Notes under the pieces: model-generated
Told to the model about the DNA's origin: nothing
Database searches by the model: none
Seen by the model: only the letters and a program-made list of their open reading frames with translations
In this document: piece by piece, positions 1 through 7,610 of the stretch
How positions within the stretch are numbered: position 1 is the stretch's first letter
How the letters are laid out: each line of letters begins with the position of its first letter
Program-made: the position numbers and the translations under genes
Assembly: GCF_965655635.1 (NCBI RefSeq)
Contig: NZ_CBFHHE010000013.1
Coordinates: 1-64,000, forward strand
Length of the DNA: 64,000 nt
From: Nereida sp965655635
GTDB taxonomy: Bacteria > Pseudomonadota > Alphaproteobacteria > Rhodobacterales > Rhodobacteraceae
Reading direction: 5' to 3'

Positions 1-593
1 GGTTAAAGTATCGAGCCTACCGAAATCCGATTGTGATGTTTGGTTTGGGGCCAGGTTATTTGTTTTTTCTCCAAAACCGTCTGCCTTTGGGCTTTATGTC
101 ACAAGCGCGCTTTTGGGTAAGCGCGATGCTGACAAATGTTGCTATTTTCTGTGCGCTTGGCGCGATCATATACTTCAAGGGTCTGCAGCCAATCTTGTTG
201 ATCTTTGTGCCAACCACATTGGTGGCGGCGACCATTGGTGTTTGGCTATTTTACGTGCAGCATCAATTCGAGAACACGTATTGGGAAGAAACACCCGATT
301 GGGATTTGCACGACGCAGCTTTTCACGGAAGCTCTCACTATGTGTTGCCGCCTGTGCTGCAATGGCTCACCGCAAATATCGGGATTCATCACATTCACCA
401 TCTTTACAGCCGCATTCCATTCTATCGGTTGCCGCAAGTATTGGTCGAATGCCCTGCTTTGGGGACTGTGAACCGGCTGACCATACGCGAGAGCTTTGCC
501 CAAGCGCGGTTGCATTTATGGGATGAGGAAAGAAAATGTTTAGTCGCATTTTCTCAAATCAGAAGGCCCACAACCAGCGCTGTGCCAAGCTAA
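1..593 (+). CDS. Fatty acid desaturase, 3' part (5' end outside window)
   Basis: This is the C-terminal part of a membrane fatty acid desaturase, a di-iron enzyme that introduces a double bond into acyl chains. The reading frame is open from base 3 upstream of the first ATG (33), so the gene starts outside the window. Visible features are hydrophobic membrane segments, a QHQFENTYWE segment matching the second histidine-box region, and the third histidine box HHIHHL followed by YSRIPFYRLP, which is typical of bacterial omega-6/delta-12-like desaturases. The C-terminus is complete. The first histidine box is not in the window, so regiospecificity cannot be judged. Confidence 0.85.
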   Translation, partial: LKYRAYRNPIVMFGLGPGYLFFLQNRLPLGFMSQARFWVSAMLTNVAIFCALGAIIYFKGLQPILLIFVPTTLVAATIGVWLFYVQHQFENTYWEETPDWDLHDAAFHGSSHYVLPPVLQWLTANIGIHHIHHLYSRIPFYRLPQVLVECPALGTVNRLTIRESFAQARLHLWDEERKCLVAFSQIRRPTTSAVPS

Positions 594-692
594 GTCGTTC
601 GCCCCAGACTTGCAGGGCACGCGGCGCAGGCTACTTAAGGTCAAAACGATCCACATTGTATCACCGGCTCATGGCCGCTGGAGTAAGAAAAC

Positions 693-1565
693 ATGATTAT
701 TCTTGATGGCGGTATGGGGCAGGAACTTGTCAAACGTGCCGCGCAGGCAACAGACCTTTGGTCGATGCAGGCGCTGTTGGATGCGCCGCAGATGGTCCGT
801 GAGGTGCATGACGAGTATTTTGCCGCCGGTGCGTCAATTGCTACGACGAATACCTATTCAATACTGCCAGATCGTCTGCTGCCCAAAGGGTTAGGGGATC
901 AATTGATCCCTATGACCAGAACGGCCTGCGAAATGGCTGTGGCTGCACGGGATGCGCATGGGGCGGGGCTGGTTGCAGGATCGTTGGGGCCGCAAGGGTT
1001 TTCATACCAACCGGACAAATGCCCACCTGCGGAACAGGCGGCCGAGGTTTATGCGGACCTTGCGAGATTGCACGCAAATTATGTGGACTTTCACCTGCTG
1101 GAAACGATGTCTTCTATTGATCAGGCGCGCGGCGGGTTGATGGGGGCACAGGTTACTGGATTGCCCATTTGGGTCGCGTTCTCAGTCAATGATGATGACG
1201 GACGCTTGCTACGCTCTGGGGAACCTTTGGCAGATGTGTTGCCGCTTCTCAAAGAGTATTGCCCTGAAGCGGTCTTGATCAATTGCTCATCACCCGAGGC
1301 GGTTTCAGACGGTCTGAGCAGTTTGGTCGGTCATGATTTCGAAGTTGGAGCCTACGCAAACGGGTTCACTAAAATTCATGCAGATTTTAATTCGATCAAC
1401 GCAACAGTTGATTTGTTAGAAGCGCGCACGGACTTGGGTCCAGACGCGTATTTGACGTTTGCAAAAGGCTGGGCCGCAACGGGTGCAACAATCATTGGCG
1501 GTTGTTGTGAAGTCGGGCCAAAGCACATCGAGACACTGACAGAGTATTTCGCAGAAGTGCAGTAA
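693..1565 (+). CDS. Homocysteine S-methyltransferase family protein
   Basis: This 290-residue protein looks like a single-domain homocysteine S-methyltransferase (BHMT/MmuM family), which transfers a methyl group from a small donor such as betaine or S-methylmethionine to homocysteine to give methionine. It opens with the family motif LDGGMGQEL and has TTNTYS. The three zinc-ligand cysteines are in place: one in INCSSPEAV and two in GGCCEVGP near the C-terminus. A GGAG ribosome-binding site precedes the ATG. The methyl donor cannot be deduced from sequence. It stands alone, downstream of the desaturase and convergent with ridA. Confidence 0.85.
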   Translation: MIILDGGMGQELVKRAAQATDLWSMQALLDAPQMVREVHDEYFAAGASIATTNTYSILPDRLLPKGLGDQLIPMTRTACEMAVAARDAHGAGLVAGSLGPQGFSYQPDKCPPAEQAAEVYADLARLHANYVDFHLLETMSSIDQARGGLMGAQVTGLPIWVAFSVNDDDGRLLRSGEPLADVLPLLKEYCPEAVLINCSSPEAVSDGLSSLVGHDFEVGAYANGFTKIHADFNSINATVDLLEARTDLGPDAYLTFAKGWAATGATIIGGCCEVGPKHIETLTEYFAEVQ

Positions 1566-1613
1566 CCTTGGTATATTTATGCCAAGGCTGGCCTTACTGA
1601 TCGAAGCGCGGCT

Positions 1614-1955
1614 CTAGGCGTAGGCCGCGTCAACGATGAACTCAACCTTTAGCTCAGGACGCGCAAGCTTGGCTTCACCGCACGCGCGTGTCGGTGCATG
1701 GCCCGCGGGGACCCAAGCGTTCCATACTTCGTTAAGACCCGCGAAATCACTCATGTCGGCCAGCCAGATCGTGACACGCAGCATATCGTTGCGCGACGAA
1801 CCTGCTTTGATCAACAGCGCGTCGATTTTCTCTAGGCATGCGCGTACTTGCTCTTGGATTGTGTCGCCCTCGGCAACCTGACCGGTTAGATACGCCACAC
1901 CGTTGTGCTTCACGATTTTGGACGAGCGTTCGCCTGTTTCAATTCGTTCAATCAT
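1614..1955 (-). CDS. RidA family (YjgF/UK114) protein
   Basis: This 113-residue protein belongs to the RidA/YjgF/YER057c superfamily, small trimeric proteins that hydrolyse reactive enamine/imine intermediates from PLP enzymes. It contains GVAYLTGQVAEGDTIQEQ, a central KAGSSRNDMLRVTIWLADM segment and a C-terminal ARPELKVEFIVDA, all usual for the family. The frame is open further upstream to 2093, but the ATG at 1955 has an AGGAG ribosome-binding site about nine bases before it and gives the normal family length. The Arg-containing PTRACGEAKLA segment suggests a RidA-like paralogue. The exact substrate is unknown. Confidence 0.85.
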   Translation of the reverse strand: MIERIETGERSSKIVKHNGVAYLTGQVAEGDTIQEQVRACLEKIDALLIKAGSSRNDMLRVTIWLADMSDFAGLNEVWNAWVPAGHAPTRACGEAKLARPELKVEFIVDAAYA

Positions 1956-2164
1956 GGTGGGGCTCCTATGGGGGCAGTGTTCATCGTTCACGGCATATAA
2001 TGCGCTTTTGGGGTACAGAGGGGAAGCTGGCGGCAGCATAAGTTGGTCTGCCAGAGCGCGTTTGTTCAACACGGCGACGATTACCGACCTCATTTATGAC
2101 TAGGCTGAAGCCAGACCACTTTATGGTCGCCTCAAAAGCCGTGCGCAGTATCATAAAAGGAAGA

Positions 2165-2240
2165 TGGTGGACCCTAGCGGGATCGAACCGCTGACCTCCT
2201 GCATGCCATGCAGGCGCTCTCCCAGCTGAGCTAAGGGCCC
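2165..2240 (-). tRNA. tRNA-Ala (GGC anticodon)
   Basis: On the minus strand this 76-nt segment folds into a full cloverleaf. The acceptor arm GGGCCCT pairs with AGGGTCC, the D-arm contains TAGCTCAGCTGGGAGAGC, the anticodon stem CCTGC/GCAGG encloses the loop ATGGCAT with anticodon GGC, the T-loop is GGTTCGATCC, and the 3' end ACCA is encoded. The GGC anticodon reads GCC/GCT alanine codons. It lies between ridA and the FYDLN acid-protein gene. Confidence 0.97.
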
Positions 2241-2307
2241 TTTGGTGCGGCTAAGTAGCCGCGTGGTGAGGGGAGTTCAAGAGAAAAACACCCCCCACAT
2301 TCGCTAA

Positions 2308-2640
2308 TTAATTGTCGTCGTCGCCTTCGGCAGCAACATCGGCGATTTCGTCCAAAGAAACGTTGTCTTCGTCGTCATCATCGTCGAGCACATCATCGCC
2401 CAGATCGACTTCGAGATCATCCTCGTCATCGAGTACGAGCTCTTCGCCGTCTGCCTCTGTGTCTTCAGCTTTTGCGGCTGCTGGATCAGCTTTGTCGGCG
2501 ACCATTGTGCGGTTTTTGTTGGCGTCAACGGTAACTTCTTCACCCGTGTATGGGCTCACGATTGGCGTACGGCCAAGATCGTAGAAGCGTTTACCGGTGG
2601 TTGGGCAAAGGCGTTTGACGCCCCATTCGTCCTTAGGCAT
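2308..2640 (-). CDS. FYDLN acid domain protein (TIGR02300 family)
   Basis: This 110-residue protein is of the TIGR02300/FYDLN_acid family, found in alphaproteobacteria and of unknown function. The N-terminal part has a short zinc-ribbon-like segment (WGVKRLCPTTGKRFYDLGRTPIVSPYTGEE) with the FYDL signature; only one cysteine is present, so metal binding is doubtful. The C-terminal 60 residues are almost entirely Asp/Glu with alanine, making the protein strongly acidic and probably disordered. The ATG at 2640 has AGGGA upstream. It sits next to tRNA-Ala and diverges from the YgjP-type gene. Confidence 0.88.
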   Translation of the reverse strand: MPKDEWGVKRLCPTTGKRFYDLGRTPIVSPYTGEEVTVDANKNRTMVADKADPAAAKAEDTEADGEELVLDDEDDLEVDLGDDVLDDDDDEDNVSLDEIADVAAEGDDDN

Positions 2641-2794
2641 ATCGGATCCCTTGGGTAATCGAGGGTTGAAACTATCTCACAGGCACGCCCTAATGGCATC
2701 GCTTGCGATGTGTATCGCTGGCAGGTGCCATACTCAGGCGGCTCTGTCAAAGTGATTCCGTCGCAATGTGGCTAGGATAGGCAGAATTCAGGCA

Positions 2795-3484
2795 ATGACG
2801 ATACTTGTTTTGGAAGGTGATCCTGTTGTGCGGGTCCATTTACGGCGTTCTGCGCAGGCACGGCGGCTGTCACTTCGGGTCTCTCGATTGGATGGCAAAG
2901 TCAGCCTGACGGTGCCGACACGCGCGCCTGAGCGTGAAGCACTGGCTTTTCTGCGCGAAAAAGAAAGTTGGTTGCGGCACCAATTGGCGGGCCAACCGAT
3001 TGAGCAAATCGTCGGAATGGGTGCGCAAGTCCCGCTTGGCGGTCAACTTTTTGAGATCGTTCAGGGGCAAGGCCGTAGAATTAGTATTCAGGGTACCCAA
3101 TTGCAGGTGCCTGGACGCGATGAAACGGCGGGTGCGCGTGTGCAGGGGTATCTCAAGGCGCAGGCGCGGCTGGTCCTGCACCGCGAAGTTGAGCAATTTG
3201 CGACCGCCTTGGGTAAGCCGTTCGGCCGCATTACGTTGCGTGATACTAGATCACGTTGGGGATCATGCTCGTCCACAGGGAATTTGAATTTCAGTTGGCG
3301 CTTGGTGATGGCGCCGCCGAATGTGTTGTCATACGTCGCTGCGCATGAAGTGGCGCATCTTGCTCAGATGAACCATTCCGAGCGGTTCTGGCGGGTTTGC
3401 GAGGAACTCTTCGGTCCTTACAAGGCCGAGCGGACATGGTTGCGCACCGAGGGCACTGCATTGCACCGATACCGATTTGCATGA
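2795..3484 (+). CDS. YgjP/SprT-like (DUF45) M48-type zinc metallopeptidase
   Basis: This 229-residue protein belongs to the DUF45/YgjP group of zinc metallopeptidases. The C-terminal half has the conserved RDTRSRWGSCSS segment, then the zinc motif HEVAHL (HExxH) and the downstream NHSERFW, which supplies the third ligand region. There is no signal peptide or membrane segment, so it is probably cytoplasmic. Its role is undefined in this family. An upstream in-frame ATG at 2768 would add nine residues but lacks a ribosome-binding site, so MTILVLEGD at 2795 is preferred. Its 3' end lies 15 bases before the operator of the gntR gene. Confidence 0.85.
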   Translation: MTILVLEGDPVVRVHLRRSAQARRLSLRVSRLDGKVSLTVPTRAPEREALAFLREKESWLRHQLAGQPIEQIVGMGAQVPLGGQLFEIVQGQGRRISIQGTQLQVPGRDETAGARVQGYLKAQARLVLHREVEQFATALGKPFGRITLRDTRSRWGSCSSTGNLNFSWRLVMAPPNVLSYVAAHEVAHLAQMNHSERFWRVCEELFGPYKAERTWLRTEGTALHRYRFA

Positions 3485-3499
3485 TTGACGAAGGCTAAC

Positions 3500-3513
3500 T
3501 TTGTGATCACAAA
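3500..3513. promoter_or_regulatory. Palindromic operator TTTGTGATCACAAA before the GntR gene
   Basis: This is a perfect 14-bp palindrome with core TGTGATCACA (3502..3511), ending six bases before the gntR ATG at 3520. The same core recurs in pairs upstream of sucC and sdhC. Its location suggests autoregulation of the GntR/FCD regulator. It overlaps the place where a ribosome-binding site would be, and no such site is visible. Binding by this protein is an inference from co-location, palindrome type and recurrence. Confidence 0.7.
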
Positions 3514-3519
3514 TGGCAT

Positions 3520-4170
3520 ATGTTGATACAAACCCGCCAAGATGCGTCCCCCACTGCGGCCCATGACCGTCTCTACCGCTCGCTGAGAACGCGCATCATG
3601 CATGGTGAGTTGTTGCCCGGCCAAGCGTTGACCTTGCGCGGGGTTGGCAAAGAATACGAGATGTCCATGACGCCTGTGCGTGAGGCAATGCGCCGCTTGG
3701 TAGCAGAAGGCGCGCTGTCTTTGTCATCGTCAGGTCGGATTACGACGCCAGAGCTGAGCAATGAGCGGATTGAGGAGCTTGCAGCCATTCGTGCGCTGTT
3801 GGAGCCAGAGTTAGCCAGCCGTGCACTGCCGCGGGCGCATATGGCGCTTATTGAGCGGCTTGAGGCGATCAATGGACAGATTGATCAGGTCATCGCCCGT
3901 TCGGATGCGGTTGGGTACCTTAAGCACAACCTTGAATTTCACCGCACGCTTTACTTGCGCGCACAAGCCCCTGCGATGCTCGCACTGGCTGAGACGGTTT
4001 GGCTGCAATTGGGGCCAACAATGCGCAAGCTCTATGGCCGGTTGCGCCGCACAGAAAGCCCGCGCAATCACAGGCTTATTCTGGCGGCTCTAAAAGCCGG
4101 TGATGACCCGGGCTTGCGTATTGCGCTTCGCTCAGATGTTACAAGCGGTTTGCGGATGCTCAAGCAATAG
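3520..4170 (+). CDS. GntR family transcriptional regulator, FCD (FadR) type; candidate TCA-cycle regulator
   Basis: This 216-residue protein has an N-terminal GntR winged helix (about residues 13-75; LRTRIMHGELLPGQAL, then EYEMSMTPVREAMRRLVAEGAL) and a C-terminal FCD ligand-binding domain (about 85-205). The FCD domain carries the usual acidic/histidine residues for metal or carboxylate binding (IRALLEPELA, HNLEFHRTLY, ESPRNHRLIL). FCD regulators usually sense organic acids. The only usable in-frame start is ATG 3520, because a stop lies at 3496. The palindrome directly upstream is repeated in the sucC and sdhC promoter regions, so this protein is the natural candidate to control those operons. 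The ligand is unknown. It is convergent with lpdA. Confidence 0.88.
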   Translation: MLIQTRQDASPTAAHDRLYRSLRTRIMHGELLPGQALTLRGVGKEYEMSMTPVREAMRRLVAEGALSLSSSGRITTPELSNERIEELAAIRALLEPELASRALPRAHMALIERLEAINGQIDQVIARSDAVGYLKHNLEFHRTLYLRAQAPAMLALAETVWLQLGPTMRKLYGRLRRTESPRNHRLILAALKAGDDPGLRIALRSDVTSGLRMLKQ

Positions 4171-4183
4171 GCCCAAGAACGAA

Positions 4184-4213
4184 AAAAGCGGGCCCCCTAA
4201 GACGCCCGCTTTT
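4184..4213. terminator. Bidirectional intrinsic terminator between gntR and lpdA
   Basis: The ten-base perfect stem AAAAGCGGGC / GCCCGCTTTT encloses a ten-base loop and is flanked by A-tract and T-tract. It sits between two convergent genes and can serve both strands. Confidence 0.8.
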
Positions 4214-4236
4214 CCAAAATAATATCTGGCTAAGGA

Positions 4237-5625
4237 TTAGGCGTGGATCGCGCCGTCGCCACAAGCAAGTGCCGCTTCGCGCACCGCTTCAGAGTAGGTT
4301 GGGTGTGCGTGGCAGGTACGCGCAAGGTCTTCTGCTGCCGCACCAAATTCCATGGCTACACAAATTTCGTGCAACAAATCACCGGCCATTGGCCCAATGA
4401 TGTGCGCGCCCAAAATGCGATCTGTTTGTGCATCAGCCAGAATTTTCACAAAGCCGTCGGCTGCAAAGTTTGCTTTTGCACGACCGTTGCCCATGAAGCT
4501 GAACTTGCCCGCTTTGTAGCTGCGCCCTTGCTCTTTCAGGCTCTCTTCGGTTTCGCCAACTGAAGCCACTTCAGGGTGGGTGTAAATGACGCCTGGGATG
4601 ACGTTGTAGTTCACGTGCGGGTGCTGACCTGCGAGCCCTTCTGCGACTGCCATGCCTTCATCTTCTGCTTTGTGCGCAAGCATCGGGCCTTCGATGGCGT
4701 CCCCAATTGCATAGATGCCTGCTACATTGGTGGCGTAGTTGGCGTTCGTTTTGATCTGGCCACGGTCACTCATTTCAACGCCGAGCGCTTCGAGCCCCAA
4801 ACCATCGGTGAACGGCTTGCGGCCCGTTGCCACAAGTACTGTATCCGCGTCGATTGTTGTTTCGGTATCGTCTTTGCGGGATTTGTAAGTGACTTTCGCC
4901 TTGTTGCCTTTGACCTCAACACCTTGAACGGCGGCACCCAGTGTGAAGGAGATGCCCTGCTTGGTCAGCAGCTTTTGGAAGGTGCGCTGAACCTCGGCGT
5001 CCATGCCGGGTGTGATGACGTCAAGGAACTCAACAACTTCAACTTCTGCGCCAAGGCGGGCGTAAACAGAGCCCAACTCAAGCCCGATGACACCTGCGCC
5101 AATCACAACAAGCTTTTTCGGGATTTTGGGCAGTTCAAGCGCGCCTGTGCTGTCCACAACGATCTTTTGGTCAACTTCGATACCGGGCAGCGCCGATGGT
5201 ACGGAGCCTGACGCAATGATGATGTTTTTGGCGCTGTGCACCTCGTCACCAACTTTTACCTGACCGGCTGCAGGAATGCTGCCCCAGCCTTTGAGCCAAT
5301 CGATTTTGTTCTTTTTGAACAAGAACTCGATGCCTTTGGTGTTGGTTTCGATCGTGTCGCTTTTGTAGGACTGCATCTGCTTCCAATCTACGGAAGGTGC
5401 TTTGCCCTTAAGGCCCATGGCTGCAAAGTTGTGCTCTGCTTCGTGCAGCATATGTGACGCGTGCAGCAGGGCCTTTGACGGGATGCAGCCAACGTTGAGG
5501 CACGTGCCGCCAAGCGTATCGCGGCCTTCAACAACAGCGGTTTTGAGGCCCAATTGGGCACAGCGGACTGCACAGACATAGCCGCCGGGGCCGCTGCCGA
5601 TTACGATGACGTCATAGTTGGCCAT
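4237..5625 (-). CDS. lpdA: Dihydrolipoyl dehydrogenase (E3)
   Basis: This 462-residue protein is the FAD-dependent E3 component of 2-oxo acid dehydrogenase complexes; it reoxidises dihydrolipoyl groups with NAD+. The N-terminal FAD motif GSGPGG is followed by the redox disulfide in GGTCLNVGCIPSKALL (Cys42/Cys47). The NAD-binding motif VIGAGVIGLELGS lies near residue 180, and the C-terminal catalytic pair is in HAHPTYSEAVREA. Length is normal. As the last gene of the sucA-sucB-MAPEG-lpdA string it most likely serves the 2-oxoglutarate dehydrogenase complex. It ends at the bidirectional terminator shared with gntR. Confidence 0.97.
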   Translation of the reverse strand: MANYDVIVIGSGPGGYVCAVRCAQLGLKTAVVEGRDTLGGTCLNVGCIPSKALLHASHMLHEAEHNFAAMGLKGKAPSVDWKQMQSYKSDTIETNTKGIEFLFKKNKIDWLKGWGSIPAAGQVKVGDEVHSAKNIIIASGSVPSALPGIEVDQKIVVDSTGALELPKIPKKLVVIGAGVIGLELGSVYARLGAEVEVVEFLDVITPGMDAEVQRTFQKLLTKQGISFTLGAAVQGVEVKGNKAKVTYKSRKDDTETTIDADTVLVATGRKPFTDGLGLEALGVEMSDRGQIKTNANYATNVAGIYAIGDAIEGPMLAHKAEDEGMAVAEGLAGQHPHVNYNVIPGVIYTHPEVASVGETEESLKEQGRSYKAGKFSFMGNGRAKANFAADGFVKILADAQTDRILGAHIIGPMAGDLLHEICVAMEFGAAAEDLARTCHAHPTYSEAVREAALACGDGAIHA

Positions 5626-5641
5626 GGGGGTCTCCTTGGTA

Positions 5642-6031
5642 TTAAATGAGGGCAGCGATTAGCATCGCAACAGTTGCGCCAAAACCAACCACCCAGATGT
5701 AGCTGCGCCACGGCACAAGGCCTTGAACATAGGCAGGCACATAGAGCAGGCGGGCGATCAGATAGATATGAGCGCAGGCTTCGGTGAATGGGCTGGATTG
5801 ATCCGAGAGGGTCACGACCACCACAGCGATGGTGAACATGATCAACCCTTCGAAGTGGTTGTTCATGGCGCGTTGTAGACGCCCTGCGGTGCCTTGCAGT
5901 TCAACTTTCTTGTCGCGCGGTGACATGGCGGCTTTTGTGCCGACCTGCATTTGCGCGGTGATTGAATAAAGCGTGAACTGAACAACTTGCAAAAGGGCCG
6001 CGAGGGTAAGGACGTAAATCTCTGTAGTCAT
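5642..6031 (-). CDS. MAPEG family membrane protein
   Basis: This 129-residue integral membrane protein has four predicted transmembrane segments and a MAPEG-family pattern (GRLQRAMNNHFEGLIMF, ARLLYVPAYVQGLVPWRS). The eukaryotic members are glutathione-dependent membrane enzymes; the function of bacterial small MAPEG proteins is generally unknown. It sits inside the string between sucB and lpdA, 16 bases upstream of the lpdA start, so it is probably co-transcribed with the 2-oxoglutarate dehydrogenase genes. There is no sequence evidence that it is part of the complex. Confidence 0.8.
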   Translation of the reverse strand: MTTEIYVLTLAALLQVVQFTLYSITAQMQVGTKAAMSPRDKKVELQGTAGRLQRAMNNHFEGLIMFTIAVVVVTLSDQSSPFTEACAHIYLIARLLYVPAYVQGLVPWRSYIWVVGFGATVAMLIAALI

Positions 6032-6107
6032 TTTGTCATGCCTTTAATTGCAGCAAGTGTCGAAGCGGCCCGCGTGGTCAAAAGCGATCTGCGGGCCACG
6101 TCAGGGA

Positions 6108-7610
6108 TTACAAATCCATCAGCAAGCGGCGTGGGTCTTCCAGCGCTTCTTTGACGCGCACGAGGAACGTCACCGCCCCTTTGCCATCAACGATACGGTG
6201 ATCGTAGGATAACGCCAGATACATCATCGGACGGATCACCACTTGACCGTTAATCGCCATTGGGCGGTCTTGGATCTTGTGCATGCCCAAGATGCCTGAT
6301 TGTGGGGGGTTCAAGATGGGCGAGGACATCAGCGAGCCATAGACACCACCGTTCGAGATGGTGAACGTGCCACCTTGCATTTCGGCCATGCTCAGCTTGC
6401 CGTCACGGGCGCGCGCCCCTTTTTCAGCAATCGCTTTCTCGATGCCTGCAAAGCTCATGGCGTCTGCATCGCGGATAACGGGTACGACCAAACCAGTTGG
6501 CGTGCCTGCAGCAATGCCCATGTGGACGAAGTTTTTGTAGACGATGTCTGTGCCGTCAATTTCCGCGTTCACTTCGGGAACTTCGCGCAGAGCGTGGATA
6601 CAAGCTTTGGTGAAGAACGACATAAAGCCAAGTTTCACACCGTGCTTTTTCAAGAACAGGTCTTTGTATTCGTTGCGCAGCGCCATCACCTCGGTCATGT
6701 CGACCTCGTTGTAGGTGGTCAGCATCGCGGCGGTGTTCTGGCTGTCTTTCAAACGCTTTGCGATGGTCTGACGAAGGCGTGTCATCTTCACGCGTTCTTC
6801 GCGGGATGCGTCGTCTGCTGAAACCGGTGCGCGTGGCGCGGATGGAGCGGCCGCAGTGGCAGCTGGTGCAGATGCGATTGCTTTCATAACATCTTCTTTC
6901 ATAATGCGTCCGTCGCGGCCTGAGCCGGTCACTTGGTCGGCAGACATGCCTTTTTCGGCCATCAGTTTCTTGGCAGAGGGCGCGTCTTCAACGTCTTTGC
7001 CAGATGCGGCTAGCGCAGGAGACGCTTCGGCTTTGGCTGCGGGCGCAGTTGAAGCAGCACCTGAGGCGCCGCCGATCACGGCAAGTTTCGCTGTTGCATC
7101 CACAGTCGTGCCTTCGGTTGCGATGATTTCTGACAACACACCCGCGGCAGGGCTTGGAACTTCGACGCTGACTTTGTCTGTTTCCAGCTCACACAGCATC
7201 TCGTCTTGCGCGACAGTGTCGCCCACTTTTTTGAACCATGTCGACACAGTCGCTTCGGTCACGCTTTCACCCAATGTGGGCACCATGACGTCAACGGCCT
7301 GTGCGGCGTTACCTGCGTCGGCCTTGGGTGCAGCGTCCGCCTTTGGGGCGTCCGTATCGCCCGATGGCTTGGCATCGCCAGCACTAATTTGGGCCAACAA
7401 GGCATCGACGCCAACGGTTTCACCTTCAGGTGCCACGATCTCAGACAATGTGCCCGCAGCGGGGCTTGGGACTTCGACGGTCACTTTGTCTGTTTCCAGC
7501 TCGCACAGCATTTCGTCAACGGCCACCGTATCGCCCGGTTTTTTGAACCAGGTAGCAACAGTTGCTTCGGTGACTGATTCACCCAGTGTAGGAACACGAA
7601 CTTCGGTCAT
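6108..7610 (-). CDS. sucB: 2-oxoglutarate dehydrogenase E2, dihydrolipoyl succinyltransferase, with two lipoyl domains
   Basis: This 500-residue E2 core of the 2-oxoglutarate dehydrogenase complex transfers succinyl from lipoate to CoA. There are two tandem lipoyl domains (about residues 2-76 and 107-180), each with LCELETDKV around the lipoyl lysine (Lys42 and Lys145). Alanine/proline-rich linkers follow, then an E3-binding peripheral domain (about 207-250, PSAKKLMAEKGM). The catalytic domain ends with SYDHRIVDGKGA, which carries the active-site His and Asp. The N-terminal duplication makes the protein longer than the single-lipoyl E. coli SucB. Start and sucA stop overlap as TAATG. Confidence 0.96.
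   Translation of the reverse strand: MTEVRVPTLGESVTEATVATWFKKPGDTVAVDEMLCELETDKVTVEVPSPAAGTLSEIVAPEGETVGVDALLAQISAGDAKPSGDTDAPKADAAPKADAGNAAQAVDVMVPTLGESVTEATVSTWFKKVGDTVAQDEMLCELETDKVSVEVPSPAAGVLSEIIATEGTTVDATAKLAVIGGASGAASTAPAAKAEASPALAASGKDVEDAPSAKKLMAEKGMSADQVTGSGRDGRIMKEDVMKAIASAPAATAAAPSAPRAPVSADDASREERVKMTRLRQTIAKRLKDSQNTAAMLTTYNEVDMTEVMALRNEYKDLFLKKHGVKLGFMSFFTKACIHALREVPEVNAEIDGTDIVYKNFVHMGIAAGTPTGLVVPVIRDADAMSFAGIEKAIAEKGARARDGKLSMAEMQGGTFTISNGGVYGSLMSSPILNPPQSGILGMHKIQDRPMAINGQVVIRPMMYLALSYDHRIVDGKGAVTFLVRVKEALEDPRRLLMDL

Noticed and set aside
594..692. Possible SAM-type riboswitch before the homocysteine methyltransferase gene.
   Set aside because: No recognisable SAM-II, SAM-V or SAM/SAH motif could be matched by eye; only a normal GGAG site is clear.
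1566..1587. Hairpin CCTTGG-N10-CCAAGG after the homocysteine methyltransferase gene.
   Set aside because: Only six pairs and no T-run on either side; too weak to call a terminator.
4576..5211. Long antisense open frame opposite lpdA, and similar ones opposite sucC (11706..12398) and sdhA (19355..20221).
   Set aside because: They mirror strongly conserved genes on the other strand and have no ribosome-binding site or recognisable domain; these are codon-bias shadows.
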